Shown: one piece after another, positions 12,700-25,085 of the stretch | How positions within the stretch are numbered: the stretch's first letter is position 1 | Layout of the letters: every line of letters starts with the position of its first letter | Assembly (NCBI GenBank): GCA_033439265.1 | Contig: JAVTVX010000015.1 | Span: forward strand, 23,551,947 to 23,615,946 | Length of the DNA stretch: 64,000 nt | Direction: 5' to 3' | From: Dillenia suffruticosa | Taxonomy: Eukaryota > Streptophyta > Magnoliopsida > Dilleniales > Dilleniaceae | Notes under the pieces: model-generated | What the model saw: the letters and a program-made list of their open reading frames with translations, nothing else | The model's database searches: none | Told to the model about the DNA's origin: nothing | Position numbers and translations under genes: made by a program

Positions 12700-13500
12700 G
12701 GGTTACCATTCGATCAAATCGTAATCAAAATGATTAAAATTAGAATAATTAATTTAATTCGGTTATATAATTTTCATAACTATAATTTAACCAAAATAAA
12801 CTAAAAATCGATCATTCGTTTGATCGAATTAGATTAATTTAGTTTGATTATCCAAATTAACCGTATTATTGAAATCTCTTGTTGCAAGAGACTTTCAAAT
12901 AATTCTGCTTTCTACTCATATCTATATAAATGTAATATAAATCACATATCAATATATGACTATGAATTATAATTTTAAAATTTAAAATTTATTTATAATT
13001 TTAGTTTATCAAATGTTATTTTGAAAATTTTAAATTTTAAATTTCAAATTCCAAAAGGAGTGAAAAAAGAGAGAGGTTGAGTTATAATCTCAAGTTGGGA
13101 GTGGAAGAGCTGCTTGACATTGAAAATTTGGAATAAAAAAGGGAGAAACGAAAACTTTTCATTAGTTGTGTACTAAATTAATTTTAATTTTAAGGTTTTT
13201 TTCACTTTTAGAATTTTTTATTAATTATAATATTTTTTCTCTTCTAATTTTTAATTATAATATTATAATAATATTTATATAAATAAAAATTATCAAATAT
13301 ATATATATATATATATATATAATATTTTTAATTAATTTGACTAAAACGAAATAAAAATTATTAAAATTGATAACCATTTAAATAAATCAAATTAAAATTT
13401 GATTTTACTCTATACCAAACTGAATATCTAATAAATCACTTAAAATATATATATAAAGAAAAATGGTTATTTTGCTTTTAATTGAATAGTGTTTACCCCT
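12700..13500. mobile_element. hAT-like MITE, copy B (about 800 bp)
   Basis: Diverged copy of the block at 5539-6272, in the same orientation. The right end read in reverse begins AGGGGTAAACACTATTCAAT, matching the AGGGGTGATCATTCAAT start of copy A and so revealing the shared terminal inverted repeat. It holds a (TA)n microsatellite at 13297-13321. Many substitutions and small indels separate the copies, so both are old. Confidence 0.55.
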
Positions 13501-14017
13501 CGTCGAAAGAGATTTTGTTTTTTAAGTCAACTTTTCTTCCTCAACGTATGGAAATACGTGTGAAATATTGAAAGATACAAGAATTAAAGGACAACAAATA
13601 ACAAAAGAAAATAATACGAAAATGGCCAAAAACAATGAATAGTATTGATCCTATTATTAAGATATTTGTTTGCTTTCGATCTTTATTTACAAGCCTATTG
13701 ATAAGCTACTAAACTCTATTCTTACTATTCCGAAATTAGATAATTTTTCTAGTGAAACCATTTAATCATTGTCAAGTATCTACTTTGTCTCAGAATATAC
13801 CTCCATAGAACCTTCTAATATTTGGAATTTCTGTCTCTCTGAATCTTGCAATATTCAGTAGAGATACTCGTACACTCTCAGCTTGGTGGGAGTTGCTTGT
13901 GTAGCAAGAACAAATCACTTCAATATTTCCATCCCTTTCTTGAGACTGCTAGCTTAACTTATGCCGATGTCAGTTGGCATTAATTTTTTATTGGTCGTAA
14001 TTTAATTCTTTCATACT

Positions 14018-14915
14018 TGATGATATCCAGCTCAACAGCTCATAATCATTCATGATTATTCAATAGGGAAAGAAATTTCTAACAAATTCAAATTTTTCTT
14101 ATTTTCGTAAAATTTCAATTCTTTTGATAAAGAAGGAGACCCTCGCCCAATAAAGAAAGAAATCTCCTCATTGTTCTCGTAAGATTCCAATTCTCTTGTA
14201 GCGGAAACTTTCCTTATTTTTAGTTGTTTCCAATTCTTTTGTAGTGGAAACTTCCCTTATTCCTATAAAAATCCAATTCTCTTGTACTTTCAATAAGAAA
14301 TGAAAACCTTCTAAAATTTTAAACCGTCTTTAATTTCAAGTGATTTTAAATAAAATCTCTATCATTTCATAAGACACTTTCTCTAAGAGGTCAGTGGTGT
14401 TTCCTATGCCTCTTGATAGTTAAGGCTTTATATATAAAGTAAAGGTAACCCATCAGGGCAACTCTAGAAACCCATCATAGGGGGAGAGACAACTCAATTC
14501 TCCACGGGGGAGACAATTCAATTCTTCACAGGGGAGGTATGGCTTCAAAGCCAATTCCATACCATAATAGGTATGTCTCCATACTTCTTTTTATACACGA
14601 TCAGAGGTATGACTTCATGCACATCTATACTAATTGCATCATATGGCATTACATATGCAACAAATGATATGCTCTTATACATAGTGTTTATTGTACAATA
14701 CTCCATACACAATGCACATGGGACAAAATAGGACAAAAACTACAAACTACTCTCAGTCTTTCTTTTATTAGTCTTTCTAATTTAAGTGTCGAAATCTCCC
14801 CATTAGACCAACCCCAATATTTGCAGGTTTCCTATCATTTGGCGAATACCTCGGCATCGGTTCCCTATTTGAGTGGAAGAGAAGTTATCTGTGGAGCCAA
14901 AATCTAACTCCAATA
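14018..14915 (+). repeat. Left LTR of the outer element
   Basis: Alignable with 26015-26965 over its whole length. Shared landmarks include GCTCATAATCATTCATG, several tandem-like CCAATTCTCTTGTAG phrases, GGGGGAGA motifs near 14480, and GCATCATATGGCATTACATA near 14636. A TATATATAAAGTA TATA-like box lies near 14432. Confidence 0.82.
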
Positions 14916-15091
14916 GATTGGTGTTGTCCGTGGAAAACGATCGACTAATTAGTCAAAGAAGTTTCATACTCTATTTTGCTCTGCTTCTCAGGCATGGAGC
15001 GGAGAAACGAATGTCCAACCCCTTGAACCAGTCACACATGCATTCTGTAAGACCAAAGCCCCCACTTTTAGGGAAGTCCTTACCGCCCAAT

Positions 15092-15960
15092 ATTACTTTG
15101 TTAATATTCTAATATTTGTAACTGGTTGTTCTGATATGGAATTTTGCCTTATACTTCTCGTACTAATAATATTTCTGTTTTGCATGTTCTGTCACTCCTT
15201 CACAGCATTTTGATCACATCGAATGCGCAACAACCAAGAATAATTACCGGCCAAAATCACTCTCAATGTGGTCAAATTGCCATCCCTTGCAACACCATTT
15301 TGGGTCGACCTAACCTAGACACCCTAGAAGCATTATCGAATACCAAACATATAAAGGTCAAGTTCAAGACGTTTCTCGGCATCAGAGTGCATAGCTGCGA
15401 TCCCGATCCATCAAATACCTCTGCTTAATAATTCCTAATCACAGCCTATTATTACTTTGACAGTATTTTAATACTCCTAACTAGTCGTTCTAATCTTAAA
15501 TCTTGTTTTATGATTATCATACCAATAATATCATTATTTTACATGCTCTAACTCTTCTTTGTAACATTTTAATCATGTCAGTCGAGTAACAATCAAAAGT
15601 AATTTTTAGTCGGTGGTAACACAGTTAGGAGTACTCCTTTGCTAAGCAACTATGAAGATCGATCTTATTAAATTGCTCTCGAATTCGATTCTGTTGAGTA
15701 ATCTGAGACTTGGCCCTTATGCCCGGTAGTCAGCAAATTTGGAAAGCAACACTCTCTCGGCACCGAAGTGATCAAATGCAATCCAAATCCATTGAAAACC
15801 CCAATTTAATAATTCTTATCCACCGCTTGATATTAGTTTGTTAATCTACTAGCATTCTCACCCAGTTATCTCAATTTGGAATTTTTCTTTACGATCATCA
15901 TAATATTAATATCTCTATTTACTCTATAACTTTTTCATTATAATTGGATCAACAGTGAAA
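15092..15960 (+). repeat. Three diverged tandem units of about 360-380 bp
   Basis: The phrase ATTACTTTGTTAATATTCTA recurs in diverged form at about 15092, 15451 and 15831. Each is followed by a C/T-rich stretch, an AATAATATY...TTTAC phrase, and then CAACAATCAA/AGAATAATT-like text. Unit ends carry TTTAATAATTC. The third unit is partial. An ORF at 15144-15428 within it has no recognisable domain. Confidence 0.7.
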
Positions 15961-16039
15961 TTTAGGTCTTTACACCCATAAAACTTTAGCATGTTACTCT
16001 CTCTCTTGCAGGCTCAATCTCTCAGCCTTACACGGGTAT

Positions 16040-16326
16040 TCTCTCAACTAAATGCCTCATGGTGGTATCCTCTTGGCTCTATGCTTGAAATGTGACGTTA
16101 ATACAGGATGTAACTCTTGACTGGGTAGACACGACACACACTTTCAGCTCTACGCCTTAAAATGCGTCATTAATACGGGATCTATCTCATGACCAGATAG
16201 ACGCGGCTTACACTCTGGGTTCTATGCCTTCAAATGTGTCGTCAATACAAGATGTAACTCTCAGCCAAGTAGATATGGCCCACACTCTTAGCTCTATGCC
16301 TCGAACGTGTCATCAATGTGGGATAT
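16040..16326 (+). repeat. 75-bp minisatellite, left part (about 4 units)
   Basis: Units of about 75 bp carry CTCTATGCCT, then an AATGTGTCATCAATA-like phrase, GGATGTAACTC, and GGTAGACACGRCCCACACTC. Four units are seen before the nested element interrupts the array; the array resumes at 24053. Confidence 0.85.
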
Positions 16327-17796
16327 TGGTCGGGTTGTCGAAACCCTCAAATTAATACTGATTCTCCCAATACAACAAATTGTAGCAATAGTAGTTACCA
16401 GGTCAAATCTCAAGGGAATTATGTTAACTTAACTCCTTAGTAATGTCAAAATAAAATGGGGGGTTTATAAAAGAAATTTCTAAATCAAAATTAAATAGGT
16501 AAAATTAAAAAACAAATCAAATATGCAAAAATATTAAAATTTAAAGAAGAAATTCAATTCACCAAACTCCGATTCAAGGGTTCATATATTCGATTGTCTT
16601 ATTGATCATTGGTTGAAAATATTATTCTTGCAATTCAAGCATTTAATCTTAAATCTATTAGGATAGCCATAATAAATCTTGTATTTTCCTAAAATAATTG
16701 ACCAAATCCAGCATCCAGTCAAAACTTATCATTAATCGACTGGACACGATAGCGTTCCATATCAAATAATGACAGCATTAAGTTCTATGAAAACAGTTAA
16801 ACCAAAATACAAATAACCAGGATAGCCGTACAATTATTCGATTTTGGTTCATCGATTCCTTAGATTAAAATGAATATCGGCAAACGACCCATAAACATAT
16901 ATAACCTATTTGCTACTCGTACCATTCATTTATGACAATTATGGATTACTGAAATTCTGGATGCAGTAAAAAAATTGATATTGAATTAAATTATCAGATT
17001 AACCAATACCAATCTTTCATAAAAATAAACCAAGAATCAATGAATACTTGAATAAAAGACAAGAAATTAAATAAAATACATAACTTCACAATGAAGAACA
17101 ATCGATTAAAATTCCCCTTGAATCAGAATAAATAAACTAGCCATTCATGGTGGTAAGTATCAATACAAGAAAATAAAAAATAATGTTCTTAAAAAGAGAG
17201 AAAAAAATAAAAAATAAAACCTAAAGAGAGATTGAATGAACTGTCATGAAGTTCCTCTCTTTTCTCCTTAAGATGCAGCCATCTCCTTGGAGTATTGTGT
17301 TTCTTTGCAACAGCCCTCCCTTTTCTTGTGTAGAGAGTATTATGTTGTGTCTTTGAGTGCAGCCCCTTTTGTATTTAAATAAGTAAGGTAGCTGGCCTCT
17401 TTTTATGAAAATAGGAAACTTTCCTTCCATCTAGTCTTCCAATTTGATTAGGACTCTTCCCCTTCATAGAAAATAGGAAAGAAGACATTTTCTCCTAAAG
17501 AATAATGCAACTTTCCTTTCTTCTAGTTTTCTAATTTAATTATGATTCTTCCTATTGAGAAAATTAGAAACTCTACTAGAATGCTGAAATTAAAATTCAA
17601 ACTTCCCTTCTTCAAAGTCCAATAAGATGTCTTGACCCAATTAGTTCCAAAATTGCCTTATTAAGCCCAATTTGCTCCAAGTCTTCAATTTCAATCTCCT
17701 AAAAATAAAATTCAATAAAACCAACCATTAGTGCATTAAACAATTCAAATTCAAATCATGATAACAATAATAAATTGACAAAATTGCATGTTATCA
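16327..17796 (-). repeat. 3' LTR of the nested element (1470 bp)
   Basis: In plus-strand sense it begins TGGTCGGGTTGTCG and ends GCATGTTATCA. It matches 22583-24052 throughout with scattered substitutions. A TATA-like TATTTAAAT lies near 17370, about 430 bp from the U3 start in element sense. Confidence 0.95.
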
Positions 17797-20700
17797 AATT
17801 CCCCCACACCAAACCAATGTTTGTCCTCAAGCATTCACTAGATTAATGTCACACAAGTATTCTCTTCTTCACTCCTTCCCCTCTTTCAATTCATCTTCAA
17901 ATAATTTCAAAACAGCACACATCGAAAAATTCAAGCAAAAATAACAATTCAGAGAGCAACTGATCATAATTTTAAAACTTTAAAAGAAAATATAAGCATC
18001 CCATCAAGTTCGATAATTTCATCAAAATTCAATATATCAAGATTCAATCTCTCATTAAATAAAATACATAACCTCACAATGAAGAACAATCGATTAAAAT
18101 TCCTCTTGAATCAGAATAAAGAAACTAGCCACTCATGGTGGTAAGTATCAATACAAGAAAATAAAAAATAATATTCTTAAAAAGAGAGAAAAAATAAAAA
18201 AATAAAACCTAATGAGAGATTGAATGAACTGTCATGAAGTTCCTCTCTTTTCTCCTTAAGATGCAGCCACCTCCTTGGAGTATTGTGTTTCTTTGCAGCA
18301 GCCCTCCCTTTTCTTGTGTAGAGAGTATTATGTTGTGTCTTTGAGTGCAGCCCCTTTTGTATTTAAATAAGCAAGGTTGCCGGCCCCTTTTTGTGAAAAT
18401 AGGAAACTTTACTTCCATCTAGTCTTCCAATTTGATTAGGATTCTTCCCCTTCATAGAAAATAGGAAAGAAGACATTTTCTCCTAAAAAATAATGCAACT
18501 TTCCTTTCTTCTAGTTTTCTAATTTAATTAGGATTCTTCCTATTGAGAAAATTAGAAACTCTACTAGAATGCTGAAATTAAAATTCAAACTTCCCTTCTT
18601 CAAAGTCCAATAAGATATCTTGACCCAATTAGTTCCAAAATTGCCTTATTAAGCCCAATTTGCTCCAAGTCTTCAATTTCAATCTCCTAAAAATAAAATT
18701 CAATAAAACCAACCATTAGTGCATTAAACAATTCAAATTCAAATCATGATAACAATAATAAATTGACAAAATTGCATGTTATCAAACTCCCCCACACCAA
18801 ACCAATGCTTGTCCTCAAGCATTCACTAGATTAATGTCACACAAGTATTCTCTTCTTCACTCCTTCCCCTCCTTCAATTCATCTTCAAATAATTTCAAAA
18901 CAGCACACATCGAAAAATTCAAGCAAAAATAACAATTCAGAGAGCAACTGATCATAGTTTTAAAACTTTAAAAGAAAATATAAGCATCCCATCAAGCTCG
19001 ATAACTTCATCAAAATTCAATATATCAAGATTCAATCTCTCATTAAATAAAATACATAAACTCACAATGAAGAACAATCGATTAAAATTCCCCTTGAATC
19101 AGAATAAAGAAACTAGCCACTCATGGTGGTAAGTATCAATACAAGAAAATAAAAAATAATGTTCTTAAAAAGAGAGAAAAAAATAAAAAATAAAACCTAA
19201 TGAGAGATTGAATGAACTGTCATGAAATTTCTCTCTTTTCTCCTTAAGATGCAGCCACCTCCTTGGAGTATTGTGTTTCTTTGCAGCAGCCCTCCCTTTT
19301 CTTGTGTAGAGAGTATTATGTTGTGTTTTTGAGTGCAGCCCCTTTTGTATTTAAATAAGCAAGGTAGCCGGCTCCTTTTTGTGAAAATGGGAAACTTTCC
19401 TTCCATCTAGTCTTCCAATTTGATTAGAACTCTTCCCCTTCATAGAAAATAGGAAAGAAGACATTTTCTCCTAAAGAATAATGCAACTTTTCTTTCTTCT
19501 AGTTTTCTAATTTAATTAGGATTCTTCCTATTGAGAAAATTAGAAACTCTACTAGAATGCTGAAATTAAAATTCAAACTTCCCTTTTTCAAAGTCCAATA
19601 AGATGTCTTGACCCAATTAGTTCCAAAATTGCCTTATTAAACCCAATTTGCTCCAAATCTTCAATTTCAATCTCCTAAAAATAAAATTCAATAAAACCAA
19701 CTATTAGTGCATTAAACAATTCAAATTCAAATCATGATAACAATAATAAATTGACAAAATTGCATGTTATCAAATTCCCCCACACCAAACCAATGCTTGT
19801 CCTCAAGCATTCACTAGATTAATATCACACAAGTATTCTCTTCTTCACTCCTTCCCCTCCTTCAATTCATTTTCAAATAATTTCAAAACAGCACACATCG
19901 AAAAATTCAAACGAAAATAACAATTCAGAGAGCAAGTGATCATAGTTTTAAAACTTTAAAGAAAATATAAGTATCCCATCAAGCTCGATAACTTCATCAA
20001 AATTCAATGTATCAAGATTCAATCTCTCATTAAATAAAATACATAACCTCACAATGAAAAATAATCGATTAAAATTCCCCTTGAATCAGAAAAAAGAAAC
20101 TAGCCACTCATGGTGGTAAGTATCAATACAAGAAAATAAAAAATAATGTTCTTAAAAAGAGAGAAAAAATAAAAAATAAAACCTAATGAGAGATTGAATG
20201 AACTGTCATGAAGTTCCTCTCTTTTCACTTTAAGATGCAGCCACCTTCTTGGAGTATTGTGTTTTTTTGCAGCAGCCCTTCATTTTCTTGTGTAGAGAGT
20301 ATTATGTTGTGTTTTTGAGTGCAGCCCCTTTTGTATTTAAATAAGCAAGGTAGCCGGCCCTTTTTTGTGAAAATAGGAAACTTTCCTTCCATCTAGTCTT
20401 CCAATTTGATTAGAACTCTTCCCCTTCATAGAAAATAGGAAAGAAGACATTTTCTCCTAAAGAATAATGCAACTTTCCTTTCTTCTAGTTTTCTAATTTA
20501 ATTAGGATTCTTCCTATTGAGAAAATTAGAAACTCTACTAGAATGCTGAAATTAAAATTCAAACTTCCCTTCTTCAAAGTCCAATAAGATGTCTTGACCC
20601 AATTAGTTCCAAAATTGCCTTATTAAGCCCAATTTGCTCCAAGTCTTCAATTTCAATCTCCTAAAAATAAAATTCAATAAAACCAACCATTAGTGTATTA

Positions 20701-21310
20701 AACAATTCAAATTCAAATCATGATAACAATAATAAATTGACAAAATTGCATGTTATCAAATTCCCCCACACCAAACCAATGCTTGTCCTCAAGCATTCAC
20801 TAGATTAATGTCACACAAGTATTCTCTTCTTCACTCCTTCCCCTCCTTCAATTCATCTTCAAATAATTTCAAAACAGCACACATCGAAAAATTCAAGCAA
20901 AAATAACAATTCAGAGAGCAAGTGATCATAGTTTTAAAACTTTAAAAGAAAATATAAGCATCCCATCAAGCTCGATAATTTCATCAAAATTCAATGTATC
21001 AGATTCAATCTCTCATTAAATAAAATACATAACCTCACAATGAAGAACAATCGATTAAAATTCCCCTTGAATCAAAATAAAGAAACTAACCACTCATGGT
21101 GGTAAGTATCAATACAAGAAAATAAAAAATAATGTTCTTAAAAAGAGAGAAAAAAATAAAAAATAAAACCTAATGAGAGATTGAATGAACTGTCATGAAG
21201 TTCCTCTCTTTTCTCCTTAAGATGCAGCCACCTCCTTGGAGTATTGTGTTTCTTTGCAGCAGCCCTCCATTTTCTTGTGTAGAGAGTATTATGTTGTGTT
21301 TTTGAGTGCA
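17066..21310 (-). repeat. Array of four 988-bp tandem units plus a partial fifth
   Basis: Unit boundaries at ATTAAATAAAATACATAAC fall at 17066, 18054, 19042, 20029 and 21015, giving spacings of 988, 988, 987 and 986 bp. Each full unit holds, in element sense, about 257 bp of the internal 3' end including the polypurine tract, followed by about the first 731 bp of the LTR (U3 side), with its TATA-like box. The fifth copy is cut at about 21310, where it joins the gag/protease-like coding. Units are nearly identical by eye. An open frame of 69 codons repeats at 17221-17430, 18209-18418 and 19197-19406, exactly one period apart; it is a by-product of the repeat, not a gene. Confidence 0.93.
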
Positions 21311-22500
21311 GGCCCTTTCCTTTGTGAGGCGCATATGACTTTCCTTCCATATCTAATTGTGCATTCAATTCAAAATCAATATCAAATTTTTCTTCACAAA
21401 TTCCCTGCACAATTAAATAAAATATATCAGCAGAATAAAGTGATTGACACTCATTTGGGTACTTCATAGGATCGAAAATAATAAATTTCACAATCTCGCC
21501 TTCGAACTCGACGGAGAGAGTACCCTCATCCACATCTATTTTGATTTTTGTTGTCTTCATGAATGGTTGTCCTAATAGAAGTGGAGCTGAATTTGTGATA
21601 GTGTCTCCTTCCATTTTCAAGATGTAAAAATCAATTGGAAAAATTAATTCGTTAACCTGCACCAAAACATCTTCAACAATCCCCTCTGGATCAGCACATT
21701 TTTCAGGTAGAATTCCTTTGTTGATATCACATACATTTTTACCCATCTCATCACCTCTTATTTTCCCTACTTTTTTCTCGTATTCTTCTATCTTGGATTC
21801 CTCAAACTTAATTGGACTTTCATCGATGGCCTTATCCTCTTCTTCTTCATCCTTAATTTCATCTACCTTCTTGGACGATGGTGGGGTTGATCGCAACACC
21901 ATTGCACTATCATTCTCCTTAGGGTTTACTACCGTTTGTGAAGGTAATTTCCCTGAGATTCGAACCTCCAAATTGCTAACCGAAGTGCCTAGCTGAGTGA
22001 TTTGATTCCCTAAATTTTGAATACTAGCTCTCGTTTTCTGTTGAAATTGTTGAGTATTAGTCGCGAGAGCCTTAACTATATCCTCTAAAGACATACTAGA
22101 ATTTGAGGGTTGTGCAGGTACGGGTGTTGTTCTGTTGAAGTGTTGCCATCTTGTGTGTCCTCCTTGGTGTCCATAGCTCAAGTTTGGCTGATCCCTCCAT
22201 TCAGGATTATAATAATGGAAGAAAAGATCATACGTACATTGAGGTTAATCAGGGAATTCTCCTACCATATTTACTTGTTGAATGAAATCTTCTTGTAGGG
22301 ATGAACACATATCTGTCGGATGTCCGGGAACTGAGCGTATGCCACAAACTTTGGTTGCACGTATTTGCCTTGCAGCCATCTGACGAACCAAAGCAATCAA
22401 TTCAGAAATTTGATTTTCAAAATTCGAGTGACTTACCTCATGAGCTGGGTTCTCGATGCACAAGGGATGTTGGTTCAAAATTGATGCAGCTAACTCCATC
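21138..22500 (-). CDS. gag C-terminal and protease-like coding of the nested element
   Basis: Minus-strand open frames at 22245-22499 and 21138-22181 carry Ty3/gypsy features: a GHPTDMC zinc-knuckle-type phrase, then SYGHQGG, a glutamine-rich coiled stretch, an acidic linker, and an aspartic-protease-like region with VQVNELIFPIDFYILKME, LLLGQPFMKT and KIDVDEGTLSVEFEGE. This wording is typical of plant Athila/Tat polyproteins just before reverse transcriptase. The last 60 or so residues of the 347-codon frame come from the LTR-derived repeat unit, so they are not native to the polyprotein. The coding is a fossil with a few breaks and no pol. Confidence 0.85.
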
Positions 22501-22560
22501 TTTTCCTATCCAAAAATCAATAAACAAGTGAAAAGCACAAACTAAGAAATTAAAATAGTT

Positions 22561-22580
22561 CCCCGGCAACGGCGCCAAAA
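22561..22580 (-). other. Primer binding site of the nested element (tRNA-Asp type)
   Basis: The minus strand reads TGGCGCCGTTGCCGGGG immediately inside the 5' LTR, separated by two bases. It is complementary to the acceptor end of plant tRNA-Asp (GTC), the primer used by Athila-type elements. Confidence 0.92.
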
Positions 22581-22582
22581 TT

Positions 22583-24052
22583 TGGTCGGGTTGTCGAAAC
22601 CCTCAAATTAATACTGATTCCCCCAATGCAACAAACTGTAGCAATTGTGATTACCAGGTCGAATCCCAAGGGAACTATGTTAACTTAACTCCTTAGTAAT
22701 GCCAAAATAAAATGGGGGGTTTATAAAAGAAATTCCTAAATCAAAATTAAATAGGTAAAATTAAAAGACAAATCAAATATGCAAAAATACTAAAATTTAA
22801 AGAAGAAATTCAATTCACCAAACTCCGATTCAAGGGTTCATATATTTGATTGTCTTATTGATCATTGGTTGAAAATATTATTCTTGCAATTCAAGCATTT
22901 AACCTTAAATCTATTAGGATAGCTATAATAAATCTTGTATTTTTCTAAAATAATTGACCAAACCCAGCATCCAGTCAAAACTTATCATTAATCGACTGGG
23001 CACAATAGCGTTCCATATCAAATAATGACAGCATTAAGTTCTATGAAAACAGTTAAACCAAAATACAAATAATCAGGATAACCGTACAATTATTCGATTT
23101 TGGTTTATCGATTCTTTAGGTTAAAATGAATATCGGCAAACGACCCATAAACATATATAACCTATTTGCTACTCGTACCATTCATTCATGACAATTACGG
23201 ATCACTGAAATCCTGGATGCAGTAGAAAAATTGATATTGAATTAAATTATCAGATTAACCAATACCAATCTTTCATAAAAATAAACCAAGAATTGACGAA
23301 TATTTGAATAAAAGACAAGAAATTAAATAAAATACATAACCTCACAATGAAAAACAATCGATTAAAATTTCCCTTGAATCAGAATAAAGAAACTAGCCAC
23401 TCATGGTGGTAAGTATCAACACAAGAAAATAAAAAATAATGTTCCTAAAAAGAGAGAAAAAAATAAAAAATAAAACCTAAAGAGAGATTGAATGAACTGT
23501 CATGAAGTTCCTCTCTTTTCTCCTTAAGATGCAGCCACCTCCTTGGAGTATTGTGTTTCTCTGCAGCAGCCCTCCCTTTTCTTGTGTAGAGAGTATTATG
23601 TTGTGTTTTTGAGTGTAGCCCCTTTTATATTTAAATAAGCAAAGTAGCCAGCCCATTTTTGTGAAAATAGGAAACTTTCATTCCTTCTAGTCTTCCAATT
23701 TGATTATGACTCTTCTTCTTCATAGAAAATAGGAAAGAAGACATTTTCTCCTAAAGAATAATGCAACTTTCATTTCTTCTAGTTTTCTAATTTAATTAGA
23801 ACTCTTCCTATTGAGAAAATTAGAAACTCTACTAGAATGCTGAAATTAAAATTCAAACTTTCCTTCTTCAAAGTCCAATAAGATGTCTTGACCCAATTAG
23901 TTCCAAAATTTCCTTATTAAGCCCAATTTGCTCCAAATCTTCAATTTCAATCTCCTAAAAATAAAATTCAATAAAACCAACCATTAATGCATTAAACAAT
24001 TCAAATTCAAATCATGATAACAATAATAAATTGACAAAATTGCATGTTATCA
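22583..24052 (-). repeat. 5' LTR of the nested element (1470 bp)
   Basis: Same length and ends as 16327-17796. In the first 110 bases at the PBS end I count about eight differences, and about seven in the next 230; most are C/T or A/G. Confidence 0.95.
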
Positions 24053-24700
24053 GATATAACCCCCAACCGGGTAGATATGGCCCATACTCTCTCGGCTTCA
24101 TGCCTCAAAATGCATTGTTATTACGAGATGTAACTGCCGACCAAGTAGACAAGGCTCACACTCTCTCGTCTCCGTGCCTCGAAACATGTCATCAAGACGG
24201 GATGTACTTGTCGACTGGATATACATGACCTACACTCTTGGCTTTATGCCTCAAACGTATTGTCAATATGGAATGTAACTCCCGACTAGGTAGATGTGAC
24301 CTACACTCTCTTGACTCCACAACTCAAAACGTATCATCAATACAGGATGTAATTCCCCATGGGGTACGTGTAACCCATACTCTTAGTTTTATGCCTTCAA
24401 ATGTGTCATCAATATGAGATGTAAATTCCGACCGGGTAGACACGACCCATACTCTTGGCTTTATACCTCAAATATGTCATTAATATGGGATGTTACTCTT
24501 GACTGTATAGACATGGCCCACACTCTCAACTCTACGCTTCAAAACATTTTCTTAATACGAGATATAACTCCTGATTGAGTAAACATGGCCCACACTCTTG
24601 GCTCTATGCCTCCAAATATATCATCAATAAGGGATGTAACTCTTGATCGAGTAAATACGGCCCACTCTCTCATCTCTATGCCTCAATAGGGTTCTGCACC
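24053..24700 (+). repeat. 75-bp minisatellite, right part (about 9 units)
   Basis: Continuation of the array at 16040-16326 after the nested insertion. Units recur at about 24090, 24170, 24240, 24315, 24387, 24463, 24530, 24605 and 24677, spaced about 70-80 bp. They are considerably diverged from one another. Confidence 0.85.
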
Positions 24701-24822
24701 CTCTTTCATACTCTCTCGACTTTATGCCTCACAAGGGTTCCGTACTTACTTTCTTGGCTTCACCTTGTATATGAGTTCCGTACCGACTCTATCGATTTCC
24801 TATGTGATATGGGTCCTAGTGC

Positions 24823-25085
24823 CTGGATGGGATTCAACTCCCTTTCTTATAGTTTTCTATTTATATATGGGCTCCGGCCCCGGATGAAATTTAATTCCCT
24901 TTCTCGTGGTTTTCTATTTATATATAAGCTCTAGCCCCAGATGGAATTCATCTTCCTTTCTCTTAGTTTTTTGTTTATATATGGGTCTTGTCACCTGGAT
25001 GATATTCAACTCTCTTTCTATCAGTTTTCTTTTTAATATGACTACTACTGTACTAGACGAGACCTAACTCCCTTTCTTTCAATAC
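24823..25085 (+). repeat. About four tandem units of ~66 bp
   Basis: Units carry CAACTCCCTTTCT, AGTTTTCTATTTATATATGG and a CTCCRGCCCCGGAT-like phrase. They are a third repeat family inside the outer element. Confidence 0.75.

Larger units (their letters stand above)
16327..24052 (-). mobile_element. Nested Ty3/gypsy (Athila/Tat-like) non-autonomous LTR retrotransposon, 7726 bp
   Basis: Complete at its ends. The flanks are the exact 5-bp duplication GATAT (16322-16326 and 24053-24057), and both LTRs are 1470 bp (22583-24052 as 5' LTR, 16327-17796 as 3' LTR in element sense). The primer site lies at 22561-22580; on the minus strand it reads TGGCGCCGTTGCCGGGG, complementary to the 3' end of plant tRNA-Asp. 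Next come gag zinc-knuckle and protease-like coding (about 22500-21310), a tandem array of 988-bp units, a polypurine tract next to the 3' LTR (reverse of CCCCCACACC at 17800) and the 3' LTR. No reverse transcriptase, RNase H or integrase region is visible, so movement would have needed helper proteins. The two LTRs differ by a few percent by eye, mostly transitions, which suggests insertion within roughly the last few million years. It inserted into the minisatellite of the outer element. Confidence 0.92.

Noticed and set aside
17221-19406. A 69-codon frame repeated three times at exact 988-bp spacing, looking like a small gene family
   Set aside because: It is copied by the tandem unit of the nested element, spans an LTR promoter/leader region and has no protein features.
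22561-22580. Sequence identical to the acceptor end of a tRNA-Asp gene
   Set aside because: Only the last ~18 bases match, and they sit at a primer binding site two bases from an LTR. No cloverleaf surrounds them.
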